Below are positions 19,894 through 20,330 of a stretch of 20,330 nucleotides of DNA, piece by piece. Where the stretch lies: NCBI GenBank assembly GCA_032718475.1, contig JAUCBJ010005738.1, forward strand, positions 1-20,330. The letters run 5' to 3'. The position numbers were made by a program, and so were the translations under genes. Each line of letters opens with the position of its first letter. The stretch's first letter is position 1. A model generated the notes under the pieces. It did not search any database. It was not told the DNA's origin and was given only the letters and a program-made list of their open reading frames with translations. This DNA is from Nemertoderma westbladi. Taxonomy: Eukaryota > Xenacoelomorpha > Nemertodermatida > Nemertodermatidae.

Positions 19894-19981
19894 TAGGTAG
19901 TATATATACAGTAGTATAAAGTAGGTAGTATTTATACAGTAGTATAAAGTAGGTATTATTTATACAGTAGTATAAAGTAGG
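19894..19981. repeat. 28-bp satellite, piece 5 of the interrupted copy
   Basis: 88 bp that match 12740-12827 by eye, including the TATATATACAG and TATTATTTA variants. Confidence 0.93.
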
Positions 19982-20330
19982 TCCACGAAGCTAAGGAAAA
20001 TCAACTACTTTCGCTAAGAAAGATTTTCCTTAGCTGAGATGGTCTATTCATAGTGGGCTATTTTACTTGTGTGAGGCAGATTTGGTTTTTTTTGATAGGT
20101 GAAAAAACTAGCCTTTAAAAGTACCCTGAAATTTTGCATGTATATACTACTCGTCGAGGCGCATCTTTTGGGCTGGGTCTCATATCCAGGAAAAATCTGG
20201 TTTCCATGGCAACGGACTTAGAAAAAAGTCTATGTATTTCAAGTCAATATTTAAAACTCTATTTGTAGGAAAACTATAATAGATATAAACTTGGGGTTTC
20301 TCAACACAACTATAAGGTCCATAGCAGAGC
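19982..20330 (+). mobile_element. Helitron-like non-autonomous element 5 (partial, cut by window end)
   Basis: The first 349 bp of a fifth element in the same orientation, starting TCCACGAAGC after flank TAGG. The visible part reads the same as element 2, including the T-run after GATTTGG and the TTTAAAACTC variant, and it differs from elements 1 and 3. From the first array, the satellite expected after its 3' end should begin TAGTATTTATACAG. Confidence 0.75.

Noticed and set aside
14505-20330. The 1.25-kb units plus satellite as a simple tandem array
   Set aside because: The satellite between units differs in length (160, 172, 15, 88 bp) and continues in register across each unit, which shows separate insertions.

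Overview
The window looks like repeat-dense, intergenic DNA from an invertebrate animal. I find no intact host protein gene, rRNA or confident functional tRNA. The case for an animal genome is the set of RTE-type non-LTR retrotransposon remnants (AP endonuclease plus reverse transcriptase, very short 3' UTR and a (TAG)n tail), a tRNA-derived SINE, Helitron-like elements and several tandem-repeat families. The RTE proteins resemble those I associate with cnidarians, sponges and molluscs, but I cannot name the species.

Layout. 1-110: short palindromic repeats. 440-1370: an irregular GC-rich repeat family whose units carry a hairpin. 1675-3190: a ~42-copy, 36/37-bp minisatellite carrying the same hairpin core. 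3191-3954: AT-rich non-coding DNA with a four-copy 31-bp repeat. 3955-9850: decayed RTE retrotransposons. A minus-strand copy (4658-7254) lies head-to-head with a plus-strand copy (7255-9850), and a likely RTE 5' region (3955-4657) stands to the left. The simplest reading is one RTE element split by the insertion of another in reverse orientation. 9858-10108: a palindrome of two tRNA-like modules. 10109-11260: nothing recognisable. 11260-11550: a tRNA-derived SINE. 11601-11700: a near-perfect 100-bp palindrome.

12061-20330 is the most remarkable part. A 28-bp satellite array (12061-12895) is followed by a third, both-ends-truncated RTE reverse transcriptase (12896-14402) and then a second stretch of the satellite. 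This second stretch is cut into pieces by four complete and one partial ~1.25-kb elements (14505-20330). When the pieces (102, 160, 172, 15 and 88 bp) are joined, they match positions 12291-12827 of the first array base for base as far as I can see by eye. The first array therefore preserves the empty site of every insertion. The insertions have no target-site duplication, begin with TC, end in CTAG (one ends in CTCG) with a hairpin 8 nt upstream, and always enter between a purine and TA. These are Helitron-like features. Each element also has asymmetric inverted repeats and a core of ~150-bp monomers, each carrying a palindromic motif close to the RFX/X-box consensus.

The window works as a record of nested mobile-element and satellite turnover, not as a set of cooperating genes. 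All three reverse transcriptases are frameshifted, and each has a damaged active-site motif.
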